This document shows, one piece after another, positions 1 through 8,743 of a stretch of DNA of 43,159 nucleotides. This DNA comes from an uncultured Acetatifactor sp. (GTDB taxonomy: Bacteria > Bacillota > Clostridia > Lachnospirales > Lachnospiraceae): positions 1 through 43,159 of the forward strand of contig CANQWM010000024.1 in NCBI GenBank assembly GCA_947627535.1. The letters are read 5' to 3'. The notes beneath the pieces are model-generated. The model saw only the letters and a list, made by a program, of their open reading frames with translations, had not been told where the DNA came from and did not search any database. Numbering within the stretch: the first letter of the stretch is position 1; each line of letters starts with the position of its first letter. The position numbers were made by a program, and so were the translations under genes.

Positions 1-1847
1 CGGGAATCTTCCGACTTCGGCTTGTTGTAGTTCTCCCGCTCAATGATACCGCACTTCCGCTTCACTTGTGCGATATAAAGGTGGCTGACCTTAATCCCGA
101 ATTTCTCCAGCACATACGCCTTGATTTCCTCGTAGCTGGCTTTCTTCTCGGCGGCGGTCAAATCCATCTCGTCCATCGTCAATTCGACCTCGATATGTTG
201 CTTGACATTGAGTTTGGACAATAAGCACACCGTCTCCACATGCACCGTCATTCCAAACTGGTCCACGCCCCTTACCCTTTTAATCTCGTACCCGCCCTCG
301 CAGAGAATCTTTAAATCTCTTGCCATCGTCGCAGGGTCACAGCTCACATACACGATCCTCTCCGGCCCCATCCGAAGCATTGTATCCAGGCAGGCCTCAT
401 CGCAGCCTTTTCGGGGCGGATCCACAACAATGACATCCGGATGAAGAAATTCCTCGTCCCTAGTTATAACATGCCCCATTTCACCTGCGCCCTTTTCAGC
501 CGCCCCATCGCCCGCCGCGCTAAAACCGGCACGAAATCCCCGCTCCGTACAGGACCCGGAAATCCCGCTCTTTTGGGCATAAAATTCCGGCAGTATTTCC
601 TCGGCCTTCCCTGTAAAAAATTCCGCGTTGGCAATCCCGTTCCGCCTTGCGTTTTCCCTCGCGTCTTTGATGGCCTGGGGAACGATCTCCACGCCGAAGA
701 CCCTTTTCGCCCATCCTGCCAGAAACAGGGAGATCGTACCGATACCGCAGTAGAGATCCCACACCGTCTCCCTGCCGGACAGTCCGGCATATTCCAGCGC
801 AAGACTGTACAGCTTTTCTGTCTGTATGGGATTTACCTGATAAAAGGAAAGCGGTGAAATATGGAAGGTCAGTTCCCTCCCTGTAAAGGGAAATCCCGGC
901 CGGCTCATGTCCCTGACATGAATGGTATCGGAAATCGTGGGGCTTCCCCATATCGTATAGACCTCGTCTCCCATGATTACGTTTGTCCGCTCTGTATTGA
1001 TGTTGACTGACACACTTGTCATTCCTTTTACCGCGGCCAGTTTTCCCAGTAATTCACCCTGTTCCGGTAAAAAAACACCGTCCTTCTTTAAATGCCCGTC
1101 CTTCTTTGCAGAACCTTTTCCGGCAGAATATGACATATTCGTCGTTTTCTTTCCGGTTGAGTCCTGTGTAAAATTCAGCACCAGACATACCATAATCTCG
1201 CCGCTGGAAAAGCCTTTTCGGATCAGGATATGCCGCACCAGCCCTTTTCCCGTCGTTTCGTCATAGGGGCGGATGCGGTATTTTTTCAAATGCCCCAAAA
1301 TGATTTCAAGAATTTCCCGGTTTTCCTCCGCTCCCAGCAGACAGTCCGTATTTGCTACAATATTATGGGTTCTTCCCGCGTAAAATCCTGCGACTAAATT
1401 TCCCTCCCGGTCGATTCCCACTGGATACTGGGCTTTGTTCCGGTATCGAAACGGTTCTTCCATACCTACAATGGGTTCCATTCTGGCGTCTATATATGCG
1501 GAAGAAAAGCCCCCAATCCGGATCAAGCTGCTGCGGATTTTTTCCTGTTTATATGCCAGCTGCTTTTCATAGGACAGCGCCTGCAGCTGGCAGCCGCCGC
1601 ATTGTCTGTGAAAGACGCATTCTGGCTCCACGCGAAAAGGAGAAGGCGTCACCACCTTCTCTGTCCTCGCGTAAGCATAAGTCTTTTTGTTTTTTACAAT
1701 CCTGGCCCGGACGGTATCCCCCGTTACGGCGTCCTTCACAAACAGCGTGAAGCCTTCCGTCTTCCCGATTCCCAGTCCGTCGGCGCTCATGTCTTCTATG
1801 ATCACCGTAACGATATCGTTTTTCTGAAAATTCATGGTTCCGCTCAT
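1..1847 (-). CDS. rlmD: 23S rRNA (uracil-5-)-methyltransferase, RlmD/RumA type, with C-terminal extension (3' end cut by window)
   Basis: SAM-dependent methyltransferase of the TrmA/RlmD family, expected to make m5U in 23S rRNA. Reading the minus strand from 1847 gives an N-terminal TRAM-like segment, an iron-sulfur cysteine cluster (about C77-x5-C83-x2-C86, with a later Cys in TDCLLG), the SAM motif WDLYCGIGT, VDPPRKGC and the catalytic-cysteine motif YVSCDPATMARD. The last motif normally lies close to the protein end, but here the frame continues about 90 codons past it to the window edge, including VSHLYIAQVKRKCGI and ERENYNKPKSED, a tail I recall from other Lachnospiraceae proteins. Two stretches look like insertions relative to the family: a Lys/Gly-rich loop (about 1060-1170) and a Gly/Ala-rich loop (about 475-580). 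The start at 1847 has GGGAGAAG upstream; a second in-frame ATG lies at 1835. Substrate U1939 versus U747 cannot be decided by eye. Confidence 0.93.
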   Translation of the reverse strand, partial: MSGTMNFQKNDIVTVIIEDMSADGLGIGKTEGFTLFVKDAVTGDTVRARIVKNKKTYAYARTEKVVTPSPFRVEPECVFHRQCGGCQLQALSYEKQLAYKQEKIRSSLIRIGGFSSAYIDARMEPIVGMEEPFRYRNKAQYPVGIDREGNLVAGFYAGRTHNIVANTDCLLGAEENREILEIILGHLKKYRIRPYDETTGKGLVRHILIRKGFSSGEIMVCLVLNFTQDSTGKKTTNMSYSAGKGSAKKDGHLKKDGVFLPEQGELLGKLAAVKGMTSVSVNINTERTNVIMGDEVYTIWGSPTISDTIHVRDMSRPGFPFTGRELTFHISPLSFYQVNPIQTEKLYSLALEYAGLSGRETVWDLYCGIGTISLFLAGWAKRVFGVEIVPQAIKDARENARRNGIANAEFFTGKAEEILPEFYAQKSGISGSCTERGFRAGFSAAGDGAAEKGAGEMGHVITRDEEFLHPDVIVVDPPRKGCDEACLDTMLRMGPERIVYVSCDPATMARDLKILCEGGYEIKRVRGVDQFGMTVHVETVCLLSKLNVKQHIEVELTMDEMDLTAAEKKASYEEIKAYVLEKFGIKVSHLYIAQVKRKCGIIERENYNKPKSEDS

Positions 1848-1892
1848 TCTATGCCGACTTCTCCCGCCCTGTGCGGGCGTCTTTGTCGTCGA

Positions 1893-1926
1893 TCCGGCCG
1901 GCCGGACATGATCCGGACTGTCCGGA
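1893..1926. repeat. GC-rich palindromes between fprA and rlmD
   Basis: The 93-bp gap holds a perfect 14-bp palindrome TCCGGCCGGCCGGA (1893-1906) and, 5 bp further on, TCCGGA-CTG-TCCGGA (1912-1926). Both can form hairpins in the transcript that runs from the flavoprotein gene into rlmD. Neither is followed by a T-run on the minus strand, so a processing or partial-termination role is only a guess. Confidence 0.5.
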
Positions 1927-1940
1927 CGCGCCGTCACTCC

Positions 1941-3089
1941 TTACGCCAGTTCTGCCGCCAGCTGTTCCAGCTGTTCCTGATTTTCCGGCTTCATGGCGGA
2001 GAGCAGAGTCACCGTATTTTCCGCAAACGTGATCTCCTTACTGTTAGCAAACAGGGCTTTCATGTTCTTTGCGGCCGTAGGAGCCCAGGAGCCGTTCTCT
2101 ATCAACGCCACTGTCCGGTTCTGATAGCTGCGCTCCAGAAGGCGCCGGATAAAATCATCCATAAAGGGATTCAGCCCGTTGTTGTAGGTATTGCAGGCAA
2201 GCACCAGCTTTCCGTAACGGAAAGCGTCTTCCACAGCTTCCGCCATATCCGTTCTGGCAAGATCGTGAACCGCCGTTTTTACGCCTTTGTCCTGAAGCTT
2301 CTGCGCCAGCAGCAGCGCCGCCTGGGCGGTGTGTCCGTAAATGGAAGCGTATGCTATGGCAACGCCCTGGCTTTCCACCCCGTAGGAGGACCAGATCTGA
2401 TACAGATTCAGATAATGCTCCAGATTTTCCGTAAGCACCGGTCCGTGCAGGGGACAGATCGTCCTGATATCCAGCTCCGACGCTTTTTTCAGTACATTCT
2501 GTACCTGCGGACCGTATTTCCCCACAATTCCGAAATAGTAGCGTCTCGCCTCGCAGTCCCATTCTTCCTCTATATCCAGCGCGCCGAACTTTCCGAATCC
2601 GTCCGCGGAAAAGAGAACTTTATCCGTCTCATCGTAGCTCATCATGACCTCCGGCCAGTGTACCATGGGCGCAAATACAAAATGGAGCGTATGCTTTCCC
2701 AGAGAAAGAGTACCGCCGTTAGAAACAGCGATTTTGTTTTCCTCCAGCTCCAGAGCAAAAAACTGCTTTATCATGTCAAAAGCCTTTGGCGTCGCTGCCA
2801 CCTTAGCTTCCGGATATTTTTCCAGAAAGGCCGGAATGTTTGCGGAATGATCCGGTTCCATATGCTGAATTATCAGATAATCCGGTCTGCGCCCGCCCAG
2901 CGCCTCTTCCACGTTGGCAAGCCACTGTTTGCCGAAATGAATGTCCACAGTATCCATTACCGCAGTCTTTTCATCCAAAATTACATAGGAGTTATAAGCC
3001 ATGCCGTTTGGCACGGTATACTGTCCTTCGAACAGATCCACCTCGTGGTCATTTACGCCCACATACAAAATATCGTCGGTTATCTTCAT
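1941..3089 (-). CDS. fprA: Flavodiiron protein (FprA family A-type flavoprotein)
   Basis: Cytosolic flavodiiron enzyme that reduces O2 to water and/or NO to N2O, typical of anaerobes. The N-terminal metallo-beta-lactamase-like domain keeps the whole diiron ligand set: H76-x-E78-x-D80-H81 (HMEPDH), H144 (MVHWPE), D163 (SADGFG) and H215 (PLHGP). A flavodoxin domain begins near residue 243 with AYASIYGHTAQ, the FMN phosphate loop. The 382-residue length is usual, with no C-terminal rubredoxin. The start at 3089 (MKITDDILY) is preferred over 3101 because AGG sits 6 bases upstream of it. The gene lies 32 bp after yhaM on the same strand and is probably cotranscribed. The preference for O2 or NO cannot be read from sequence. 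Confidence 0.95.
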   Translation of the reverse strand: MKITDDILYVGVNDHEVDLFEGQYTVPNGMAYNSYVILDEKTAVMDTVDIHFGKQWLANVEEALGGRRPDYLIIQHMEPDHSANIPAFLEKYPEAKVAATPKAFDMIKQFFALELEENKIAVSNGGTLSLGKHTLHFVFAPMVHWPEVMMSYDETDKVLFSADGFGKFGALDIEEEWDCEARRYYFGIVGKYGPQVQNVLKKASELDIRTICPLHGPVLTENLEHYLNLYQIWSSYGVESQGVAIAYASIYGHTAQAALLLAQKLQDKGVKTAVHDLARTDMAEAVEDAFRYGKLVLACNTYNNGLNPFMDDFIRRLLERSYQNRTVALIENGSWAPTAAKNMKALFANSKEITFAENTVTLLSAMKPENQEQLEQLAAELA

Positions 3090-3121
3090 GTCATACCTCA
3101 TTTCCGCCGCATAACGGCTTT

Positions 3122-4072
3122 TTATTCTTTCAGACTGCTGACTCTCAGGTTGGATTCAAATCTCCTGTTATAGCCCAGCCATCCTTTCTTTTCCCTGTTG
3201 TTTTCCAGAGTCTCCTTAAACGTCTCTATCTTTGCGTCGGTATCGTCGGCATAATATAACGCAAGCGCCTCGATAAGAGCCGGCGTCTTCGGGGAGCCAT
3301 ACTCATACTTTCCCTGATGGGCCAAAATACAATGCTGAAGCTGGGACAGCATTTCATGAGGAAAATCCGGAATGTCGCGAGCCTTCTCCGCAACCATCTG
3401 GGCCCCCATGACGATATGCCCCAGAAGCTGTCCGTCATCCGTATAATCGTTCTGGGGAAAAGGGGAAATTTCTCTGGTCTTCCCGATATCATGACACATT
3501 GCCGCGGTTAAAAGCAGATCTCTCTTCAGGATCGGATAAGCGCTGCAGTAATAATCGCACAGCTTCGTGACATTCAAAGTATGCTCCAGCAGACCGCCGA
3601 TAAAGCCGTGATGTACCGTTTTCGCCGCGGAGGAAACCCGGAAAACCTTTATGAAAGATTCATCTTTAACAAAAAACGCCTCCAGCAGCTGCCTCAGATA
3701 CCGGTTTTGGATACTGCGCACAAGCCCGGTCAGCTCCTGATACATTCCGTCCAGGTTTTTTGAGCTCATGGGCTGGTAATCCGCAGGATCATATTCTCCT
3801 TCCCTGCACTTCCGGATCCGCTTTACGCTGACCTGCAATGCTCCCTGAAAATTGTTCACGTCCCCAGAGATTTCTATATAATCCATGGCGTCGTAATCTT
3901 CTATCCCCGGACTGTCCGGCTCCCACACCTTCGCATCAATGGTGCCCGTCCGGTCCTGAAGGATCACATTTTCATATGGCTTGCCGTTTTTTGTCACCGC
4001 GGCCTGTTTATATTTACACAGATAGATATCGGAGATCCTGTCGCCTTCCTTCAGATCCTTGATAAATTTCAT
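3122..4072 (-). CDS. yhaM: 3'-5' exoribonuclease, YhaM family (OB fold + HD domain)
   Basis: Predicted metal-dependent 3'-5' exonuclease acting on RNA (in Bacillus also on ssDNA). The first 90 or so residues form an OB-fold nucleic-acid-binding domain (VILQDRTGTIDAKVW; ISGDVNNFQGALQ). An HD phosphohydrolase domain follows, with H157-H158 region, LLEHTLNV (H164) and CHDIGK (H194-D195) as the metal-binding signature. The length of 316 residues matches the Bacillus family. GAGAGG lies 5 bases before the ATG. It sits 56 bp downstream of the HtrA-like gene and 32 bp upstream of fprA, all on the minus strand, suggesting one transcript. Confidence 0.93.
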   Translation of the reverse strand: MKFIKDLKEGDRISDIYLCKYKQAAVTKNGKPYENVILQDRTGTIDAKVWEPDSPGIEDYDAMDYIEISGDVNNFQGALQVSVKRIRKCREGEYDPADYQPMSSKNLDGMYQELTGLVRSIQNRYLRQLLEAFFVKDESFIKVFRVSSAAKTVHHGFIGGLLEHTLNVTKLCDYYCSAYPILKRDLLLTAAMCHDIGKTREISPFPQNDYTDDGQLLGHIVMGAQMVAEKARDIPDFPHEMLSQLQHCILAHQGKYEYGSPKTPALIEALALYYADDTDAKIETFKETLENNREKKGWLGYNRRFESNLRVSSLKE

Positions 4073-4128
4073 GGTTTCCTCTCATTTCTGCCGGCTGTCG
4101 GCTGCTGTCTGCTATATTTTCGGTTCTG

Positions 4129-5547
4129 TCAGAGCGTTCCGGGCTCGATGGTAAACTTCATTTCCCTGTATTCCTCCTGAGACTGGCGCATCACTGTCAG
4201 CTGTACGGCTTGACCCGGTTCGATCAGCCGGATCAGCTGGCTGCAGTAACTGTCAAAGGTCGTGATGCCGCTGCCGTTCATGGATGTGATGACGTCACCC
4301 ACCTGAATCCCGGCCAGCATAGCGGGGGAATCCATTTCCACCCGTGTCACATAAGCCCCGTATGGCACTCCCTGCTCGTTGTGAATGTACTCCGGAACAT
4401 CCGTACCCGTAATACCCATATAGGCAAAGGGTTCGCTGTTGGACAGCTTTTCTATAATTCTGCGCAGCTCTGTAATGCCATATGCGGTGATGAGATTCTC
4501 CATTCCGTCTCCCAGGTTATTTTCCGCGATAATTCCCACGACCTGTCCGTTCAGATTAAACAGCACACCCTCCGCGTTCCTGCTGCCAACGATATTCGTC
4601 AATAGCAGCCGATAGCTTCTGTCCGGCCCGGTCAGCTGCGTACCGGCAGCAGTAATCATACCGGAACCAATGGAACCGCTGACACCCAGAGGGCTCCCCA
4701 GGGCAATCACGGGCATTCCCACCATCCGGCTTCCCACGGAAGACCCAAGAGATGCCACCGCCAGCCCGTCTTCTTCCAAATACTGCGCGGGCAGACGGTT
4801 TTTGATCACCGCCGCTATCGCCAGATCCGTATCCTGATCCACGCCTTTAAGCTCCGCATTGACCCTGTATGTGCCGTTGTCAAGATCCAGCACCAGACTT
4901 TCCGCGTTTTTCAGAGGGCTGTAATTCACCAGGATCAGCAGCTCGAAACCCGTATCCGCCACGATCAGCCCCGGCACCTGGTTACTGCTCTCCTGTATGT
5001 CGTCAAACCAATCCACATTGGAGGTTACGCCCCGGATGGTAACCATGTACCGGCAGAGTGCGGTTTTGGTGATGTTTCCGTCTTCGTCTGTTTTATCTTC
5101 ATAAATATATTTTAAAACCGTATCCTGCATCTGAGAAAAGTTGTCTATATCAGGTCTCGTGCTGTCTAAAATTTCCCTGACCCGCTCTTCCGTCAGTGCG
5201 GACGGCGTCTCTTCCGGAAGCTGTTCCGGCAGAGGGCTTTCTGACGGCGATACAGGCGACGGACTCTCGGAGGGAATATTCTCCGCCAGCATTTCTTCCG
5301 GGGACATTTCCTCCTGATCCTCGGGAAGCTCCGGAAATTCCACCGATGGCAGTTCCTCCTCCGGATAAAGCCTGCTGCTGATCACCGGCTCCAGAACCAG
5401 AAAGGTAACACACGCCACCGTACCGAAGATCACGGCCATAACAACGGTAAGCGTCATCCGCCGTATCAGCTTTCTCCGATTGACGGGCCTGGTCTTGATC
5501 TTTTCTATCATAAAGTCATTCTGACTGTTTTGCTCCCTGTCGGGCAT
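4129..5547 (-). CDS. HtrA/DegP-like membrane-anchored PDZ protein with degenerate protease site (pseudoprotease)
   Basis: The order is a short cytosolic tail, one transmembrane helix (about 32-53), an acidic Pro/Ser/Glu-rich spacer (about 62-120), a trypsin-like domain (about 160-365) and a PDZ domain (about 375-470; AGIQVGDVITSMNG). The trypsin fold is recognisable (FELLILVNYSPL, DTDLAIAAV, VLFNLNGQVVGII, the last being the strand after the catalytic Ser). Two of three catalytic residues are lost: the His of the usual TNxHV motif is S210, and GNSGG has become RNAEG with A325 at the Ser position. The Asp (D241) remains. It is therefore probably an inactive scaffold or sensor presenting its PDZ domain outside the membrane. 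AAGGAG lies 6 bases before the start. It leads the yhaM-fprA-rlmD group. Confidence 0.88.
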   Translation of the reverse strand: MPDREQNSQNDFMIEKIKTRPVNRRKLIRRMTLTVVMAVIFGTVACVTFLVLEPVISSRLYPEEELPSVEFPELPEDQEEMSPEEMLAENIPSESPSPVSPSESPLPEQLPEETPSALTEERVREILDSTRPDIDNFSQMQDTVLKYIYEDKTDEDGNITKTALCRYMVTIRGVTSNVDWFDDIQESSNQVPGLIVADTGFELLILVNYSPLKNAESLVLDLDNGTYRVNAELKGVDQDTDLAIAAVIKNRLPAQYLEEDGLAVASLGSSVGSRMVGMPVIALGSPLGVSGSIGSGMITAAGTQLTGPDRSYRLLLTNIVGSRNAEGVLFNLNGQVVGIIAENNLGDGMENLITAYGITELRRIIEKLSNSEPFAYMGITGTDVPEYIHNEQGVPYGAYVTRVEMDSPAMLAGIQVGDVITSMNGSGITTFDSYCSQLIRLIEPGQAVQLTVMRQSQEEYREMKFTIEPGTL

Positions 5548-5590
5548 CTAGTCTCCTTTCCGGTAGGGATTTCCCCTTATCCGCTTTTTC

Positions 5591-5619
5591 AGTATAGCGA
5601 ATCAAAGGAAAAAAGTAAA
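5591..5619 (-). promoter_or_regulatory. Candidate sigma-A promoter for the HtrA-like gene
   Basis: On the minus strand TTTACT (5619-5614) and TATACT (5596-5591) are separated by exactly 17 bp, in the 87-bp gap between the hybrid kinase stop and the HtrA-like start. This suggests the four-gene minus-strand run has its own promoter rather than relying on read-through. Confidence 0.5.
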
Positions 5620-5634
5620 GCGCGCCCGCATTCT

Positions 5635-8592
5635 TTATAGCCATTTATTCATGGTTTCCAGCAGCTTTGATACTTCCACGGGTTTTGACACATGATCGTT
5701 CATCCCCGACTCCAGCGCTTCTTTGATATCGTCCGCAAAGGCGTTGGCCGTCATGGCGATAATGGGGATACGGTCCGTGTCCTCTCTTCCCATGCCCCGG
5801 ATCATCCGCGCCGCCTCGTATCCGTTCATAACCGGCATCTGAACGTCCATCAGGATCAGATCGTAATAACCGGCGGGCTTTTCCCTTACCATATCCACTG
5901 CGGCCTTTCCGTTCTCGGCCTGTTCCACGCTGACATTGATAAAGGAAAGCAGCTCTGTCGCAATCTCCCGGTTCAGTTCATTGTCTTCCACCAGAAGGAT
6001 CCGCTTTCCGCTGTAGCTTGTTTCCTTCAGCTCCGAGGATTCCTGCTTTACGTTGGTGTCGTCTCCGCCAAGCACGGATTTCAGAGCATAGACCAGTCTG
6101 GACCGAAACAGCGGCTTTTCAATAAACGCTTGAATACCCGCCTCTCTGGCCTGCGCTTCCACATCCGTCCAATCGTAAGCCGACAAAATAATAATAGGAA
6201 GTTTGTCTCCGATTCGCCTCCTGATCTCCCGGGCCGTCTCAACACCATCCCTGCCGCCCGGCATCTTCCAATCCAGGATCACGACCGCAAAATCATCCTG
6301 CGTTCCGTGGACGGCCTGTGTCCTCTCTATGGCCGCCTCTCCGCTCTGCACCCATTCCGCCTTCATTCCAACACTTCCCAGTATCTCACAGGCGCTGATA
6401 CAGGAGCTCTCGTCGTCGTCCGCGACCAGAACCTTTAAGTTCTTTAACTCCTGCAGATCCTCCGTCTCCTGATCCTGAAGCTTCAGGTGAACCTGAACCG
6501 TAAATACGGAGCCCTTTCCCGGCGTGCTTTCCACCTGAATATCTCCCTCCATCATACGCACGATATTGCGGGTAATGGACATGCCGAGACCGGTGCCCTC
6601 GATCTGTTGATTTACAGAATTTTCCGATCTGGTAAACGGATCAAAGATGGTTTTCAAAAAATCTTTGTCCATTCCCATGCCCGTGTCTTCGCAGACAAAC
6701 TCATAACATCCCATCCCGTGGATCCGGGAGTCGCGCTCACGGATCAAAAACGTGATGCTGCCGTCCTCCGGAGTAAATTTCACCGCATTTCCCAGGATAT
6801 TTACAAAGATCTGCCGGAGCCGCAGCGTGTCTCCGATCACATTTTCATGCCGGATATCTGAGATATGCACCTTCAGATGCTGACCGCGGCTGTTGACCTG
6901 GGGCCTTATGATGGTTACGATGCTTTCCACCAGATCCGCCATGCCGAAGGGCTCCTCCGACAGCGTCACCTTGCCGCTCTCGATCTTGGACATATCCAGC
7001 ACATCGTTGATTAAAGCCAGCAGATGACGGCTTGAAATTGTTATCTTGTTCAGGCAGTCCGTCAGTTTGTCTCTGTCTTCCATATGCATGGCCGCCACAG
7101 TCGTCATTCCCATGATGGCATTCATAGGCGTCCTGATATCATGAGACATTCTTGCCAGAAAGTCCGATTTGGCGCGATTCGCCGCCTCCGCGGCCTCGGA
7201 CGCATTCCGGAGGGCAAGACGGATCTGCATCTCGCGCTCCTTTAGAGACGTCACATCCTGGATGGCAAAAAGGATCTTAGACGCCAGACCGTCTTTTTCC
7301 TCCAGACACAGAACGGACATATTTTCCCAGCGTCTTCCGTCCAGATCGATCTGATATTCAAACTGCAGATAAGGGGTTTCCCGGGTCAGATGCTCCTGAA
7401 TGTATTCCCGGGAGATAACCGTGCTTATCTTCTCGCCGTTTTCGTCTTCCGCCACATATCTGGGTTCCAGGTAGCGGACCAGATCCGTATACCGGCCCTT
7501 GATCGGCGCTCCGCTTTTTTTGTTGTCCAGGTATTCATAAGTGTCTTCCTCCAGATCCACCAGCGCGAACCGGGAAAACAGTTTTGTAACCGCGCCCACG
7601 ATCTGGGACATTTCCTGCTTTTCGGACACGAGCCGGCTGTTGCGGAGCCTGTTTTTTAACAACAGATAAAAAATATAAAGTAAAAACGCCGCAAACAGCT
7701 TGATTTCCAGCACGATTCCCGCGGAATCCGCCTCTCTCGCCATATTTTTTGTCAGCGCGGAGGAAAAGCTCTGCACCAACATCCATTCCCCGTCCTCCAG
7801 CGCGGTGACATAAGCGCTTCCGTCGCCCTTTGACCCGATATAATTAAAGCTTGTGGAACTTCCTTCTTTAAGAGCCCTGTCCAGTTTTTCCCTGTCTTCG
7901 GGAGAAATCCTGCGCTTTTCCTCCAGAGTCTGTAAAAGATTTCCGGGATGTGAGCTGTCCCCCGCCGAAAGGATCACATTTCCGTTCCGCTCCAGCAGAT
8001 AGCTGCTTCCCTCCATGCCAAAGAAATCCGTGACAAGATATGACTCCACCGTAGTTCCCCGGAGAATCCCGCTCAACACGCCGATGATCTCACCCTCATG
8101 ATAAAACGGCGTATAGAAGATCAGCAGCGTTTCATTGGTGATCCTGGAATTATAGACCACACATTTTCCGCTGACCCCCTGCATACCGAGCTGAAAATAC
8201 TCCCGGTCCGACAGATCTGCCGTCCTCCCGTCCACAGTCAGATCCATGCCATCCTTAGAAATAAACTCCACATAATCAAAAGACGAGCGGTTCATCATTT
8301 CCTGCAGCATCTCGGTATCTACCGTGGGTTTTGTCATCATCGACCCGAAAAGCTGCGACATGATCTCCACACTCTGCTGCGACATGGTAATGATATCGTT
8401 GATCCTCGCCGCGGTACTGCGGGTGGCATCCTCGATAAACTGATCGTTCTGTTCCAGAATACGTCTGTTGTTATCTCTGGTAAAGGTATAGAAGGAATAG
8501 ACAACAAAAGCCAATATCGCACCGATAAACACAATCTCAAACAGGAAAGCCCTGTCTCGTTTTTTCTTTTTATGCACCTGCGTCTTCTCCAT
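5635..8592 (-). CDS. Hybrid sensor histidine kinase (Cache sensor, HisKA, HATPase, two receiver domains)
   Basis: Membrane-bound hybrid kinase of 985 residues. A transmembrane helix (about 15-38) precedes an extracytoplasmic double-Cache-like sensor (about 40-290) and a second helix (about 298-318). A PAS-like linker (about 335-460) is followed by HisKA with MSHDIRTPMNAI (phospho-accepting H484), an HATPase domain (about 590-710; VCEDTGMGM, EGTGLGMSI), a first receiver (LVADDDES; VILDWKMPGG; EKP) and a second receiver (LLVEDNELN; LILMDVQMPVMNG; SKP). Both receivers keep their Asp and Lys. There is no HPt domain and no DNA-binding output, so phosphate must pass to a separate HPt or response regulator outside the window. 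The start has no strong Shine-Dalgarno site. The ligand is unknown. Confidence 0.93.
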   Translation of the reverse strand: MEKTQVHKKKKRDRAFLFEIVFIGAILAFVVYSFYTFTRDNNRRILEQNDQFIEDATRSTAARINDIITMSQQSVEIMSQLFGSMMTKPTVDTEMLQEMMNRSSFDYVEFISKDGMDLTVDGRTADLSDREYFQLGMQGVSGKCVVYNSRITNETLLIFYTPFYHEGEIIGVLSGILRGTTVESYLVTDFFGMEGSSYLLERNGNVILSAGDSSHPGNLLQTLEEKRRISPEDREKLDRALKEGSSTSFNYIGSKGDGSAYVTALEDGEWMLVQSFSSALTKNMAREADSAGIVLEIKLFAAFLLYIFYLLLKNRLRNSRLVSEKQEMSQIVGAVTKLFSRFALVDLEEDTYEYLDNKKSGAPIKGRYTDLVRYLEPRYVAEDENGEKISTVISREYIQEHLTRETPYLQFEYQIDLDGRRWENMSVLCLEEKDGLASKILFAIQDVTSLKEREMQIRLALRNASEAAEAANRAKSDFLARMSHDIRTPMNAIMGMTTVAAMHMEDRDKLTDCLNKITISSRHLLALINDVLDMSKIESGKVTLSEEPFGMADLVESIVTIIRPQVNSRGQHLKVHISDIRHENVIGDTLRLRQIFVNILGNAVKFTPEDGSITFLIRERDSRIHGMGCYEFVCEDTGMGMDKDFLKTIFDPFTRSENSVNQQIEGTGLGMSITRNIVRMMEGDIQVESTPGKGSVFTVQVHLKLQDQETEDLQELKNLKVLVADDDESSCISACEILGSVGMKAEWVQSGEAAIERTQAVHGTQDDFAVVILDWKMPGGRDGVETAREIRRRIGDKLPIIILSAYDWTDVEAQAREAGIQAFIEKPLFRSRLVYALKSVLGGDDTNVKQESSELKETSYSGKRILLVEDNELNREIATELLSFINVSVEQAENGKAAVDMVREKPAGYYDLILMDVQMPVMNGYEAARMIRGMGREDTDRIPIIAMTANAFADDIKEALESGMNDHVSKPVEVSKLLETMNKWL

Positions 8593-8623
8593 TCGTCATA
8601 ATTTGTATGGCTGCACAGGTCTT

Positions 8624-8652
8624 ATTTTATCATGCAGCTAACCTATCGTCAA
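8624..8652 (-). promoter_or_regulatory. Candidate promoter of the hybrid kinase
   Basis: Minus strand TTGACG (8652-8647), 17-bp spacer, TAAAAT (8629-8624), ending about 30 bp upstream of the kinase start. It lies back to back with the promoter of the GH5 gene. Confidence 0.6.
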
Positions 8653-8672
8653 ACGCGAATCACATTCCGCTG

Positions 8673-8701
8673 TTGCGAAATCCGGCCGTACATGTTATGA
8701 T
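8673..8701 (+). promoter_or_regulatory. Candidate promoter of the GH5 gene (extended -10)
   Basis: TTGCGA (8673-8678), 17-bp spacer, TATGAT (8696-8701), with an extended -10 TG at 8693-8694. The start codon at 8744 lies about 40 bp downstream. Confidence 0.55.
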
Positions 8702-8743
8702 TTCTATATCGATATTTTATGGATGAAAAACAGGAGAACCGTT

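Noticed and set aside
1602..3173. Long plus-strand frame of 523 codons opposite fprA
   Set aside because: Its product has no recognisable domain and is rich in Arg/His/Phe, as expected of an antisense shadow; the minus-strand frame encodes a full flavodiiron protein.
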